Below, piece after piece: positions 8,519 to 17,600 of a stretch of DNA of 64,000 nt; position 1 is the stretch's first letter; every line of letters begins with the position of its first letter. Source of the DNA: Citrobacter arsenatis (GTDB lineage Bacteria > Pseudomonadota > Gammaproteobacteria > Enterobacterales > Enterobacteriaceae); contig NZ_CP037864.1 in the NCBI RefSeq assembly GCF_004353845.1, positions 744,001 through 808,000 on the forward strand, written 5' to 3'. The translations under genes were made by a program, and so were the position numbers. Below the pieces are notes generated by a model. The model was not told the origin of the DNA. It made no database searches and was given only the letters and a program-made list of their open reading frames with translations.

Positions 8519-9949
8519 CTATTCGCGCGGCGTTTCATCCCAGCTATCAGGCGCAAGCTGTTGTCTGATATCAGGATAACGGCGCGGATCAAATTCCGGG
8601 CGCACCCCGAGTTTACGCTGGCGCAGATAGTCGCTGGCGATAGTATGCACCACCGGGGAAAGCAGCAGAATCGCCGTCAGGTTAGTGATGGCCATACAAG
8701 CCATAATGATGTCGGCAAGCTGCCAGACCAGCGGGAAGCTAACTAACGTTCCCCCAACAACGGTACTCACGGTGGCGATGCGTAATAGCCAGATGACGCG
8801 CACGTTGTCCAGCTTCAGGAAAACCAGGTTGTTTTCCGCATAGATGTAGTTGGCCACGATTGAACTAAAGGCAAACAGAATCACAATAAATGCAACGAAG
8901 CCTGCTCCCCATTCACCTGTGAGCGTTACCATGGCCTTCTGCATCAACTGGATGCCTTCCATCGGGATATAGGTCGTGCCATTGCCTGCCAGAAGAATAA
9001 TCATTGCGCTGGCGGTACAGATAATCAGCGTGTCACCTAACACACCGATCATTTGCACAATGCCTTGCGCCGCAGGATGCGGTGGCCATGAGGCTGCTGA
9101 GGCCGCTGCGTTAGGGGTTGAACCCATTCCGGCTTCATTCGAGAACATACCGCGTTGAAAACCACTGGCAATGGCCTGACTCAGCGTATAGCCGGCAGCG
9201 CCTGCTGCAGCTTCCTGCCACCCTAAAGCGCTTTTTACTATAGTGACGATGATCTCGGGGATCTGTCCGATATGCCAAAGACAGATGACGATACTGCAAC
9301 CGACCCACAGTAAAGCCATGATTGGCACAAACCATTGCATCAGGCGGGCAACGCCTTTAATACCGCCGACGATGACCAGTAATGACGCGATTGCCAGTGC
9401 GATACCAGAGAAAAGGGGAGGGACATCAAAAGCAAAGGTCAACGCACGAGAGACCGAATTTGCCTGAACGCTGTTAAAAATCAGGCCGTAGGCAATGAGT
9501 AAAAAGATGGCAAAAAGCACCCCCATCCAGCGCATGCCCAGTCCACGCGCCATATACCATGCAGGGCCGCCGCGAAACTGTCCCTTGCTGTCGCGTTCTT
9601 TATACAGTTGGGCAAGTGAGCACTCGGCAAAGGAGGTTGCCATGCCAATGATCGCCGAAACCCACATCCAGAAAACGGCTCCCGCGCCGCCTGCGGCGAT
9701 CGCCAACGCCACGCCCGCCAGATTTCCGCTGCCGATACGCGCGGCAAGACTGGTGCACAAAGCCTGAAAGGAAGTTAAACCGCCCGGCTGCGGGCTGATG
9801 CTGTTTTTAAGACTTTTGCCAAACTGGCGGATGTAGCGAAACTGAACGAACCCTGTACGCCAGGTGAACCAACATCCTGCGCCAAGCAGGAGGTAGATCA
9901 TCACCGATCCCCAGAGTATTTCATTAATAAATGAGAAAAAATCAGGCAT
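8519..9949 (-). CDS. yaaJ: Sodium:alanine/glycine symporter family protein YaaJ
   Basis: This inner-membrane amino-acid symporter of the AGCS family has 476 residues from the chosen start. Signature segments are present: FQALCTSLAARIGSGNLAGV, GMFSNEAGMGSTPNAAA and FAFSSIVANYIYAENN, across about 10-11 hydrophobic helices. Another ATG lies two codons upstream, but the AGAGGG ribosome site directly abuts it. The ATG at 9949 has a 6-nt spacing and gives the E. coli length. The transport substrate has not been shown for this protein. It is transcribed divergently from talB. Confidence 0.92.
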   Translation of the reverse strand: MPDFFSFINEILWGSVMIYLLLGAGCWFTWRTGFVQFRYIRQFGKSLKNSISPQPGGLTSFQALCTSLAARIGSGNLAGVALAIAAGGAGAVFWMWVSAIIGMATSFAECSLAQLYKERDSKGQFRGGPAWYMARGLGMRWMGVLFAIFLLIAYGLIFNSVQANSVSRALTFAFDVPPLFSGIALAIASLLVIVGGIKGVARLMQWFVPIMALLWVGCSIVICLWHIGQIPEIIVTIVKSALGWQEAAAGAAGYTLSQAIASGFQRGMFSNEAGMGSTPNAAASAASWPPHPAAQGIVQMIGVLGDTLIICTASAMIILLAGNGTTYIPMEGIQLMQKAMVTLTGEWGAGFVAFIVILFAFSSIVANYIYAENNLVFLKLDNVRVIWLLRIATVSTVVGGTLVSFPLVWQLADIIMACMAITNLTAILLLSPVVHTIASDYLRQRKLGVRPEFDPRRYPDIRQQLAPDSWDETPRE

Positions 9950-10223
9950 TAACATCCCTCTTGTTGATGCCGGTTAGCGCGAAGATTTCCGTGTAAGCGC
10001 TACCAATAATCGACCAGTATATACCTTATAAGGTGATTGATTACGTGAGTTTATCATAACAATCGTTATATCTCTTAATTGCGCATCACAGGCTCCGAGA
10101 TGCGTAATCAGGGCTGAGCGGCTGGTCGGACAATCCAGGCGGTTGCGCTGAGAGTGCGTCGTGCTATCATCAGGGAAGATCGGTTACATCCCCCTAACAA
10201 GCTGTTTAAAGAGAATCGCTATC

Positions 10224-11177
10224 ATGACGGACAAATTGACCTCCCTTCGTCAGTTCACCACTGTAGTGGCCGACACCGGAGACATCGCGGCAATGAAGCT
10301 GTATCAGCCTCAGGATGCCACAACTAACCCTTCTCTCATTCTTAACGCAGCGCAGATCCCAGAATACCGCAAGCTGATTGATGACGCTGTAGCCTGGGCT
10401 AAGCAGCAGAGCAACGACCGCGCGCAGCAAATCGTCGACGCGACCGACAAACTGGCAGTAAATATCGGTCTGGAGATCCTGAAACTGGTCCCGGGTCGTA
10501 TCTCCACTGAAGTTGACGCTCGTCTGTCCTACGACACCGACGCGTCCATCGCGAAAGCAAAACGCCTGATCAAAATGTACAACGATGCTGGCATCAGCAA
10601 CGATCGCATTCTGATTAAACTGGCTTCAACCTGGCAGGGCATCCGTGCCGCTGAGCAGCTGGAAAAAGAAGGCATCAACTGTAACCTGACTCTGCTGTTC
10701 TCCTTCGCGCAGGCGCGTGCATGTGCAGAAGCAGGCGTATACCTGATTTCTCCGTTCGTTGGCCGTATTCTTGACTGGTACAAAGCCAATACCGACAAGA
10801 AAGAGTATGCACCGGCAGAAGATCCGGGTGTGGTTTCCGTAACGGAAATCTACGAGTACTACAAACAGCACGGTTACGAAACCGTGGTTATGGGTGCGAG
10901 CTTCCGTAACATTGGCGAAATCATTGAGCTGGCAGGCTGCGATCGTCTGACGATTGCACCGGCACTGCTGAAAGAGCTGGCGGAAAGCGAAGGCGCTATC
11001 GAACGTAAACTGTCCTTCTCCGGCGAAGTGAAAGCGCGCCCTGCACGCATCACTGAAGCTGAGTTCCTGTGGCAGCACAACCAGGATCCGATGGCTGTAG
11101 ACAAACTGGCGGACGGTATCCGTAAGTTTGCTGTAGACCAGGGTAAACTGGAAAAAATGATCGGCGATCTGCTGTAA
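10224..11177 (+). CDS. talB: Transaldolase B
   Basis: This pentose-phosphate enzyme transfers dihydroxyacetone units between sedoheptulose-7-phosphate and glyceraldehyde-3-phosphate. It has 317 residues from ATG 10224, the E. coli length; a longer in-frame opening upstream has no homology. The Schiff-base lysine is K132 (ILIKLASTWQG), with N-terminal DATTNPSL and GASFRN further on. The codon choice is that of a highly expressed gene. A hairpin at 11186-11209 follows, before mog. Confidence 0.99.
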   Translation: MTDKLTSLRQFTTVVADTGDIAAMKLYQPQDATTNPSLILNAAQIPEYRKLIDDAVAWAKQQSNDRAQQIVDATDKLAVNIGLEILKLVPGRISTEVDARLSYDTDASIAKAKRLIKMYNDAGISNDRILIKLASTWQGIRAAEQLEKEGINCNLTLLFSFAQARACAEAGVYLISPFVGRILDWYKANTDKKEYAPAEDPGVVSVTEIYEYYKQHGYETVVMGASFRNIGEIIELAGCDRLTIAPALLKELAESEGAIERKLSFSGEVKARPARITEAEFLWQHNQDPMAVDKLADGIRKFAVDQGKLEKMIGDLL

Positions 11178-11185
11178 TCATTAGC

Positions 11186-11209
11186 GCGTGGCCCTGATTT
11201 GGGTCACGC
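11186..11209 (+). terminator. Hairpin after talB, possible terminator
   Basis: A stem of GCGTGGCCC with GGGTCACGC (one G-U pair) and a 6-nt loop lies 9 bases after the talB stop. The T-tract is poor, so it may be a weak terminator or an RNA-stabilising structure. Confidence 0.45.
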
Positions 11210-11287
11210 TACCTCTTCTGAAACCTGTCTGTCCTTCCCTTCGCAGTGTATCATTCTGTTTAACGAGACTGTTTAAACGGAATAATC

Positions 11288-11875
11288 ATGAATACTTTAC
11301 GCATTGGCCTGGTTTCCATTTCTGACCGTGCTTCGAGCGGCGTTTACCAGGATAAAGGTATCCCGGCCCTTGAAGAATGGCTGGCGTCTGCCCTTACGAC
11401 ACCTTTTGAACTGCAAACGCGGTTGATCCCGGATGAGCAGGCGATCATCGAACAGACCTTATGCGAGCTGGTTGATGAAATGAGCTGTCATCTGGTGCTG
11501 ACTACCGGCGGCACGGGTCCGGCCCGTCGCGACGTGACGCCTGATGCCACGCTTGCCGTAGCCGACCGCCAGATGCCGGGGTTTGGTGAGCAGATGCGCC
11601 AGATAAGCCTGCACTTTGTGCCAACGGCTATTCTCTCCCGTCAGGTTGGCGTGATTCGCAAGCAGGCGCTGATCCTGAATCTGCCAGGACAGCCAAAATC
11701 GATCAAAGAAACGCTGGAAGGCGTGAAAGATGTCGACGGTAAGGTTATCGTGCCAGGTATTTTTGCAAGTGTACCGTATTGTATACAGCTGCTGGACGGG
11801 CCTTATGTGGAAACCGCACCGGCTGTCGTAGCATCTTTTCGTCCTAAAAGTGCAATTCGCGATATAAACGCCTGA
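11288..11875 (+). CDS. mog: Molybdopterin adenylyltransferase
   Basis: This enzyme adenylylates molybdopterin so that MoeA can insert molybdate, a late step of molybdenum cofactor synthesis. It has 195 residues. The MoaB/Mog-fold signature LTTGGTGPARRDVTPDAT lies at about 70-88, with GFGEQMRQISL following and LNLPGQPKS in the C-terminal half. The gene stands alone between talB and the MHS transporter gene. Confidence 0.97.
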   Translation: MNTLRIGLVSISDRASSGVYQDKGIPALEEWLASALTTPFELQTRLIPDEQAIIEQTLCELVDEMSCHLVLTTGGTGPARRDVTPDATLAVADRQMPGFGEQMRQISLHFVPTAILSRQVGVIRKQALILNLPGQPKSIKETLEGVKDVDGKVIVPGIFASVPYCIQLLDGPYVETAPAVVASFRPKSAIRDINA

Positions 11876-11907
11876 AAGTAGCCCGATCGTGACATAAGTG
11901 CCAATGA

Positions 11908-11985
11908 CAGTGGAGTATTGAATTGTTTACGATATAGTAATTTTTGCTTTACATATATCGACAGACAGATTCAATTACTCCACTG
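11908..11985 (+). other. Long imperfect hairpin upstream of the MHS transporter gene
   Basis: The outer arms CAGTGGAGTATTGAAT (11908-11923) and ATTCAATTACTCCACTG (11969-11985) pair over 16 bp with one bulge. Inside them CGATATAGTAA (11930-11940) pairs with TTACATATATCG (11949-11960), again with a single bulge, leaving a T-rich loop. It fills most of the 124-bp gap between mog and the transporter start. It could be a leader-RNA structure, a pair of operator sites, or both. I do not recognise it. Confidence 0.55.
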
Positions 11986-11999
11986 ACTCATGGTTTGCT

Positions 12000-13307
12000 A
12001 TGTCACAACACACTCGACCGCTGAATCGCCAGGATTATAAAACCCTTACGCTTGCTGCCCTCGGCGGTGCGCTTGAGTTTTATGATTTCATTATTTTCGT
12101 CTTCTTTGCCGCTGTTGTTGGCGAGCTTTTCTTCCCGGCAGACATTCCTGAGTGGCTACGTCAGGTGCAAACCTTCGGCATTTTTGCCGCCGGATATCTG
12201 GCGCGTCCGCTGGGTGGCATTATCATGGCGCACTTTGGCGATCTGGTCGGGCGTAAGAAAATGTTCACCCTGAGCATTTTGCTGATGGCAATACCGACGC
12301 TGGCGATTGGCCTGTTGCCTACCTACGCCTCAATGGGGATCCTTGCGCCGCTGTTGTTACTGCTGATGCGCATTTTGCAAGGCGCTGCCATCGGCGGAGA
12401 AGTGCCGGGCGCGTGGGTATTCGTGGCGGAACATGTACCCGAGCGTCGCATCGGTATTGCCTGTGGCACGCTGACCGCCGGGCTGACGGTGGGAATTCTG
12501 CTGGGGTCGGTAGTTGCGACGCTGGTGAACACTAGCCTGACGCAACAGGCGGTGCATGATTACGGCTGGCGTATTCCATTTCTGCTGGGGGGCGTGTTTG
12601 GGCTGGTGGCGATGTACCTACGTCGCTGGTTGCAGGAAACGCCTATATTCCTCGAAATGCAGCAGCGTAAAGCGCTGGCGCAAGAGCTGCCGGTGAAGTC
12701 GGTGGTGAGCAAACATAAAAAAGCGGTGGTCATTTCTATGCTGCTGACCTGGCTGTTATCGGCCGGGATTGTGGTGGTGATCCTGATGTCGCCAGTCTGG
12801 TTGCAGAAGCAGTATGGCTTTGCGCCCGCGCTAACGTTACAAGCCAACAGTGTCGCGACCATTATGCTGTGCGTCGGTTGTCTGCTGGCCGGGTTTATTG
12901 TCGACCGGGTCGGTGCCAGCAAAACCTTTATTGTCGGCAGCCTGCTGCTGGCCTGTTCGAGCTGGTTTTTCTATCATCTGACCGGCAGCCATCCTCAGCA
13001 CTTGTTCCTGTTGTACGGGCTGGTGGGGCTGTGCGTTGGTGTGGTGGGGGCTGTGCCTTATGTCATGGTACGAGCGTTTCCGGCGGAAGTCCGCTTTACC
13101 GGAATATCCTTTTCTTACAACGTGTCATATGCCATTTTCGGTGGTTTGACGCCAATTGCCGTGACGATGTTAATGAGCGTGTCGCCAATGGCTCCGGCCT
13201 GGTATGTGCTGGCGCTATCGCTGGTAGGATTAGGTCTGGGGATTTGGCTGCGACAGGATATTTATCATCGAGATTCGAACGTACAGGCAGAGTTACAGCG
13301 CTTGTAA
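12000..13307 (+). CDS. MFS transporter, metabolite:H+ symporter type
   Basis: A 435-residue major-facilitator protein with 12 predicted membrane segments. The MHS-subfamily start GALEFYDFIIFVFFAAVVG and the loop 2-3 motif GDLVGRKKMF are clear, as is a long central loop (about 215-245). Relatives move proline/betaine, shikimate or dicarboxylates by proton symport; the substrate here cannot be told. I do not remember a gene at this place in E. coli K-12, where mog is followed by satP. A long hairpin precedes it and a convergent hairpin separates it from satP. Confidence 0.85.
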   Translation: MSQHTRPLNRQDYKTLTLAALGGALEFYDFIIFVFFAAVVGELFFPADIPEWLRQVQTFGIFAAGYLARPLGGIIMAHFGDLVGRKKMFTLSILLMAIPTLAIGLLPTYASMGILAPLLLLLMRILQGAAIGGEVPGAWVFVAEHVPERRIGIACGTLTAGLTVGILLGSVVATLVNTSLTQQAVHDYGWRIPFLLGGVFGLVAMYLRRWLQETPIFLEMQQRKALAQELPVKSVVSKHKKAVVISMLLTWLLSAGIVVVILMSPVWLQKQYGFAPALTLQANSVATIMLCVGCLLAGFIVDRVGASKTFIVGSLLLACSSWFFYHLTGSHPQHLFLLYGLVGLCVGVVGAVPYVMVRAFPAEVRFTGISFSYNVSYAIFGGLTPIAVTMLMSVSPMAPAWYVLALSLVGLGLGIWLRQDIYHRDSNVQAELQRL

Positions 13308-13311
13308 GGAA

Positions 13312-13333
13312 TATCCCCCCTGACGGGGGGATA
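13312..13333. terminator. Convergent terminator-like hairpin (MHS transporter / satP)
   Basis: The perfect 9-bp inverted repeat TATCCCCCC / GGGGGGATA with a 4-nt loop TGAC lies 5 bases after the transporter stop and 9 bases before the satP stop. There is no T-tract, so it may act mainly as a barrier or stabiliser. Confidence 0.6.
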
Positions 13334-13341
13334 GCGTCAGA

Positions 13342-13908
13342 TTAGTGCGCTTCACCAATCGGCAGGATGGTACGGCCAAACTGTTCGTTCAGCACTTCAC
13401 CCATTGCCAGGTAAATGGCGCTTGCGCCACACACTAAGCCAACCCAGCCAGCAACGTGAATGACCGCTTCGTTACCAGCAATGTTGCCAACGGCCAGCAG
13501 CGCGAACAGCACCGTCAGGCTCAGGAAGACAAACTGCAACGCACGAGCCGCTTTCAGCGTACCGAAGAACATAAACAGTGTGAACACGCCCCACAGACCC
13601 AGGTACACGCCCAGGAACTGACCATTGGTTGCATCCGCCAGGCCCATTTTCGGCATGATCAGGATCGCAACCAGCGTCAGCCAGAACGAACCGTAGGAGG
13701 TAAAGGCGGTTAAACCGAAGGTGTTGCCTTTTTTATATTCCAGCAGACCGGCAAAAATTTGCGCGATACCGCCGTAGAAAATGCCCATCGCCAGAATAAT
13801 AACGTCAAAGGCGAAGAAACCCGCGTTGTGCAGGTTAAGCAGAATGGTGGTCATGCCAAAGCCCATCAGGCCCAGCGGTGCCGGATTAGCCAACTTAGTG
13901 TTGCCCAT
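13342..13908 (-). CDS. satP: Acetate/succinate-proton symporter SatP
   Basis: This inner-membrane transporter of the AceTr family takes up acetate and succinate. It has 188 residues, six hydrophobic helices and the family signature NPAPLGL at residues 8-14. Length and sequence equal E. coli YaaH/SatP. It is transcribed alone, convergent with the MHS transporter gene. Confidence 0.97.
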   Translation of the reverse strand: MGNTKLANPAPLGLMGFGMTTILLNLHNAGFFAFDVIILAMGIFYGGIAQIFAGLLEYKKGNTFGLTAFTSYGSFWLTLVAILIMPKMGLADATNGQFLGVYLGLWGVFTLFMFFGTLKAARALQFVFLSLTVLFALLAVGNIAGNEAVIHVAGWVGLVCGASAIYLAMGEVLNEQFGRTILPIGEAH

Positions 13909-14056
13909 AATTCCTCAAAATCATCATTGATTGAATGGTGAAATAGTTTCCCCGAATAACGATCGCTGTCTTCGGGGCGCGGCATGATAATCAGGGGAGA
14001 GAGCACTGTCTATGATCTAACGAAGGGAAAATGAATTATTTTCCCTGTGATGGGCA

Positions 14057-14770
14057 TCACGCTTGCGCGTGGTTGATCATTCTGCGCAGGCAGGCGATTT
14101 GAAGTACCGCCGGGATCGTCACGCGATAGGCGCTGCCGCTCACCGCTTTAACCCCGTTTAATGCGGCACCGACCGGGCCGCCAAGTCCGGCTCCACGTAG
14201 CAATCCGTGTCCGATGACGCTGACGGCGGCGTGTGTTCGTAGGATTTTGCTAAGCTGGCTGGAAAGCAGGTGAGATACGCCTGTCGCCAGATGACGATCC
14301 TTCATTAATAGCGGCAAAAGTTCTTCCAGTTCAGAGACTTTTGCATCAACGGCCTGTAAAAAGGTCTGCTTATGCTCCGCATCCATTTTTTGCCAGGCAT
14401 TACGTAAAAAGTGTTCCAGCAGATATTGTTCAATTTCGAATGTGGACATCTCTTTGTCGACTTTAAGCTTCAGACGCTTCGCAACATCCTGCAAAATCGC
14501 CCGATACAGTTTTCCATGGCCGCGGAGTTTATTAGCAATACTGTCGCCGCCATAATGCTGAAGCTCGCCGGCAATCAGCTGCCAGTTGCGGCGATGCTGT
14601 TCCGGATGCCCTTCCATCGATTTAAATAAATCGTTGTGGTTTAGTACGCTCGACAGACGGGCTTTCCCTTTTTCATTATGCGTGAGCAGGCGAGTAATAT
14701 TGGCAAGTTGCTCCTCACTACAATGCTGAAGAAAGTCGAGGTCGTCGTCATTCAAATATGTGACATTCAT
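14057..14770 (-). CDS. yaaW: YaaW family protein
   Basis: A 237-residue protein from MNVTYLNDDD; an upstream in-frame extension of 16 codons has no counterpart in E. coli YaaW. It has a charged helical N-terminal two-thirds, then a Gly-rich hydrophobic stretch (GHGLLRGAGLGGPVGAALNG, about 190-210) and a final hydrophobic segment. The family's function is unknown to me. It lies between satP and yaaI on the same strand. The E. coli antisense gene htgA has no intact counterpart opposite it. Confidence 0.85.
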   Translation of the reverse strand: MNVTYLNDDDLDFLQHCSEEQLANITRLLTHNEKGKARLSSVLNHNDLFKSMEGHPEQHRRNWQLIAGELQHYGGDSIANKLRGHGKLYRAILQDVAKRLKLKVDKEMSTFEIEQYLLEHFLRNAWQKMDAEHKQTFLQAVDAKVSELEELLPLLMKDRHLATGVSHLLSSQLSKILRTHAAVSVIGHGLLRGAGLGGPVGAALNGVKAVSGSAYRVTIPAVLQIACLRRMINHAQA

Positions 14771-14804
14771 GTTTTCTATGGCTTCTGAATAAAAATATGC
14801 GGAG

Positions 14805-15209
14805 TTAGTCGTCGCCAATAACTTTCAGCGTTGCCATGTCAGAGGAGTTTACCGACTGGCCTGAGAAGGTGATTTTGGACACGCAGCGTTTGTTGTCGTT
14901 GTCGCTGTTAATGTTAATCCAGTTGGTGGTTTGCCCTTCTTTAATGGATGACGGGACGTTCAGGCTTTGGCTGGAAGTCCGCGCTGCTTTGAAGTAGACG
15001 GATGCGCCGTTGAGCTTAATATCGCCGCGATCGGCGGTGAGTTGAATGCGCTTCACAACCCGACAAACGGGAATTTTGAGCGTGAGATCGTTGGTTGCGT
15101 TGCGGGGCATGGCAATCATACCCAAAACTTTATGGTCGTTGGCGTGCGCGGTGCTGCTCAACAGCAGACCCATAAGCAGGCTGGCGGAAAGGGTTAACAC
15201 GGATTTCAT
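14805..15209 (-). CDS. yaaI: YaaI, periplasmic DUF2541 protein
   Basis: A 134-residue protein from ATG 15209, matching the E. coli start MKSV; an in-frame ATG 8 codons upstream would spoil the signal peptide. Residues 1-23 form a signal peptide ending in STAHA before NDHK. The mature part is a small beta-rich domain with two cysteines (CRVVKR and KRCVSK) that could form a disulfide. Its function is not known. yaaW follows 34 bases downstream, so the two may be cotranscribed. Confidence 0.88.
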   Translation of the reverse strand: MKSVLTLSASLLMGLLLSSTAHANDHKVLGMIAMPRNATNDLTLKIPVCRVVKRIQLTADRGDIKLNGASVYFKAARTSSQSLNVPSSIKEGQTTNWININSDNDNKRCVSKITFSGQSVNSSDMATLKVIGDD

Positions 15210-15592
15210 GGAATTTCTCTTTGACGGCTGCAAAAGTACGTAACTTCAGATCATCTTACCGCCGACAGAAAAACGATTCATGCTCGTAATCTTTTCTTTT
15301 TATTACAATTTTTATGTGAATGGCTCTACTGATTTAATTGGTTTTATGAATTAATTTTGGTGAGCGACTATTCATTTTTTTAACTTTGAGCCTTTTATCT
15401 GTGATTTTATTGCCACAAGGCTAAAAAAAATTTTCATTCCCCCCTTGATGACGTGGGTTACGACCCCATCTTGTAGACAACCGCAGTGGTGAGTCTGAAA
15501 AAAAACGATTCAGGGTAGTTGAAACCGCACGTTTCGCCCTTATTACAGATTCACAACCACATGATGACCGAATTTTTAGTGGAGACGTTTAG
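15210..15592. promoter_or_regulatory. yaaI-dnaK intergenic region with two heat-shock promoters
   Basis: Two sigma-32 promoters match the E. coli dnaK P1 and P2. P1 has CCCCTTGATG at 15441-15450 with CCCCATCTT at 15464-15472. P2 has TTGAAA at 15519-15524 with CCCTTATTA at 15537-15545. The dnaK ribosome site GGAGA is at 15581. The AT-rich part (15230-15430) would hold the yaaI promoter and shows no ORF I believe. Confidence 0.85.
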
Positions 15593-17515
15593 ATGGGTAA
15601 AATTATTGGTATCGACCTGGGTACTACCAACTCTTGTGTAGCGATTATGGATGGCACTACTGCACGTGTGCTGGAGAACGCCGAGGGCGATCGCACCACG
15701 CCTTCTATCATTGCTTATACCCAGGATGGTGAAACTCTGGTTGGTCAGCCGGCTAAACGTCAGGCAGTGACAAACCCGCAAAACACCCTGTTTGCGATTA
15801 AACGCCTGATTGGCCGCCGCTTCCAGGACGAAGAAGTACAGCGTGATGAAGCCATCATGCCGTACAAAATCATCGGTGCTGACAACGGTGATGCATGGAT
15901 TGACGTAAAAGGTCAGAAAATGGCACCGCCGCAGATTTCTGCTGAAGTGCTGAAAAAAATGAAGAAAACGGCTGAAGATTACCTGGGTGAACCGGTAACT
16001 GAAGCGGTTATCACCGTACCTGCATACTTTAACGATGCTCAGCGTCAGGCAACCAAAGACGCCGGCCGTATCGCAGGTCTGGAAGTCAAACGTATCATCA
16101 ACGAACCAACCGCAGCTGCGCTGGCTTACGGTCTGGATAAAGAAGTCGGCAACCGTACTATCGCGGTTTATGACCTCGGTGGTGGTACTTTCGATATCTC
16201 TATTATCGAAATCGACGAAGTTGACGGCGAAAAAACCTTCGAAGTTCTGGCAACCAACGGTGATACCCACCTGGGTGGTGAAGACTTCGACAGCCGTATG
16301 ATCAACTACCTGGTTGACGAATTTAAGAAAGATCAGGGTATCGACCTGCGTAACGACCCGCTGGCGATGCAGCGTCTGAAAGAAGCCGCTGAGAAAGCGA
16401 AGATCGAACTGTCTTCCGCTCAGCAGACCGACGTGAACCTGCCGTACATCACTGCAGACGCGACTGGTCCGAAACACATGAACATCAAAGTGACTCGTGC
16501 GAAACTGGAAAGCCTTGTTGAAGACCTGGTGAACCGTTCTATCGAGCCGCTGAAAGTAGCTCTGCAGGATGCTGGTCTGTCTGTTTCCGACGTTCAGGAC
16601 GTTATCCTGGTTGGTGGTCAGACTCGTATGCCGATGGTTCAGAAGAAAGTTGCCGAGTTCTTCGGTAAAGAGCCGCGTAAAGACGTTAACCCGGACGAAG
16701 CAGTGGCAATCGGTGCTGCCGTTCAGGGTGGTGTACTGACCGGTGATGTGAAAGACGTACTGCTGCTGGACGTTACCCCACTGTCTCTGGGTATCGAAAC
16801 CATGGGTGGCGTAATGACTCCACTGATCGCGAAAAACACCACTATCCCGACCAAGCACAGCCAGGTGTTCTCTACCGCTGAAGACAACCAGTCTGCGGTA
16901 ACCATCCACGTGCTGCAGGGTGAACGTAAACGCGCCGCTGATAACAAAGATCTGGGTCAGTTTAACTTGGATGGTATCAGCCCGGCTCCGCGCGGTATGC
17001 CGCAGATCGAAGTGACTTTTGACATCGATGCCGACGGTATCCTGCACGTTTCTGCGAAAGACAAAAACAGCGGTAAAGAGCAGAAGATCACCATCAAGGC
17101 TTCTTCTGGTCTGAACGAAGAAGAAATCCAGAAAATGGTTCGCGAAGCAGAAGCGAACGCAGAATCTGACCGTAAGTTTGAAGAGCTGGTTCAGACCCGT
17201 AACCAGGGTGACCATCTGCTGCACAGCACTCGCAAACAGGTTGAAGAAGCAGGCGACAAACTGCCGGCTGACGACAAAACTGCTATCGAGTCTGCACTGA
17301 CCGCGCTGGAAACGTCTCTGAAAGGCGAAGATAAAGCAGATATCGAAGCGAAGATGCAGGCGCTGGCACAGGTTTCCCAGAAACTGATGGAAATCGCTCA
17401 GCAGCAGCACGCACAGCAGCAGGCTGGTGCAGCAGGCGCTGATGCTTCTGCAAACAACGCGAAAGATGACGACGTTGTCGACGCCGAGTTTGAAGAAGTG
17501 AAAGACAAAAAATAA
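15593..17515 (+). CDS. dnaK: Chaperone DnaK (Hsp70)
   Basis: This ATP-dependent cytosolic chaperone works with DnaJ and GrpE in folding and disaggregation and in control of sigma-32. It has 640 residues, two more than E. coli; the extra residues probably fall in the Gln/Ala-rich C-terminal linker. The nucleotide-binding domain (1-385) has GIDLGTTNS and DLGGGTFD. The substrate-binding domain follows, and the tail ends EFEEVKDKK. Codon use is that of a very highly expressed gene. It is first in the dnaK-dnaJ operon behind two sigma-32 promoters. Confidence 0.99.
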   Translation: MGKIIGIDLGTTNSCVAIMDGTTARVLENAEGDRTTPSIIAYTQDGETLVGQPAKRQAVTNPQNTLFAIKRLIGRRFQDEEVQRDEAIMPYKIIGADNGDAWIDVKGQKMAPPQISAEVLKKMKKTAEDYLGEPVTEAVITVPAYFNDAQRQATKDAGRIAGLEVKRIINEPTAAALAYGLDKEVGNRTIAVYDLGGGTFDISIIEIDEVDGEKTFEVLATNGDTHLGGEDFDSRMINYLVDEFKKDQGIDLRNDPLAMQRLKEAAEKAKIELSSAQQTDVNLPYITADATGPKHMNIKVTRAKLESLVEDLVNRSIEPLKVALQDAGLSVSDVQDVILVGGQTRMPMVQKKVAEFFGKEPRKDVNPDEAVAIGAAVQGGVLTGDVKDVLLLDVTPLSLGIETMGGVMTPLIAKNTTIPTKHSQVFSTAEDNQSAVTIHVLQGERKRAADNKDLGQFNLDGISPAPRGMPQIEVTFDIDADGILHVSAKDKNSGKEQKITIKASSGLNEEEIQKMVREAEANAESDRKFEELVQTRNQGDHLLHSTRKQVEEAGDKLPADDKTAIESALTALETSLKGEDKADIEAKMQALAQVSQKLMEIAQQQHAQQQAGAAGADASANNAKDDDVVDAEFEEVKDKK

Positions 17516-17540
17516 TCGCCCTTTGAACGGGTAATTACTG

Positions 17541-17573
17541 GCACGGGCGAAGAGGTTTCCTCTCCGCCCGTGC
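17541..17573 (+). other. Strong hairpin in the dnaK-dnaJ intergenic region
   Basis: GCACGGGCG pairs perfectly with CGCCCGTGC, with an inner AAGAGG/CCTCT stem. It has no T-run, so full termination is unlikely. It may lower readthrough or set mRNA stability so that DnaJ is made at a lower level than DnaK. E. coli has a catalogued RNA element (tpke11) near dnaKJ that may correspond; I cannot confirm this. Confidence 0.6.
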
Positions 17574-17600
17574 ACGCATGTTAGGGGCAGATAAAAAGAG

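Noticed and set aside
14411..14629. Possible htgA homologue opposite yaaW
   Set aside because: The largest opposite-strand frame here has only 72 codons and does not match HtgA. The E. coli gene itself is doubtful.
15551..17575. 674-codon open frame antisense to the whole of dnaK
   Set aside because: It is an effect of dnaK's strong codon bias, which removes stop codons from the complementary frame. The translation is rich in Phe, Val, Arg and Gln with no recognisable domain and no ribosome site.
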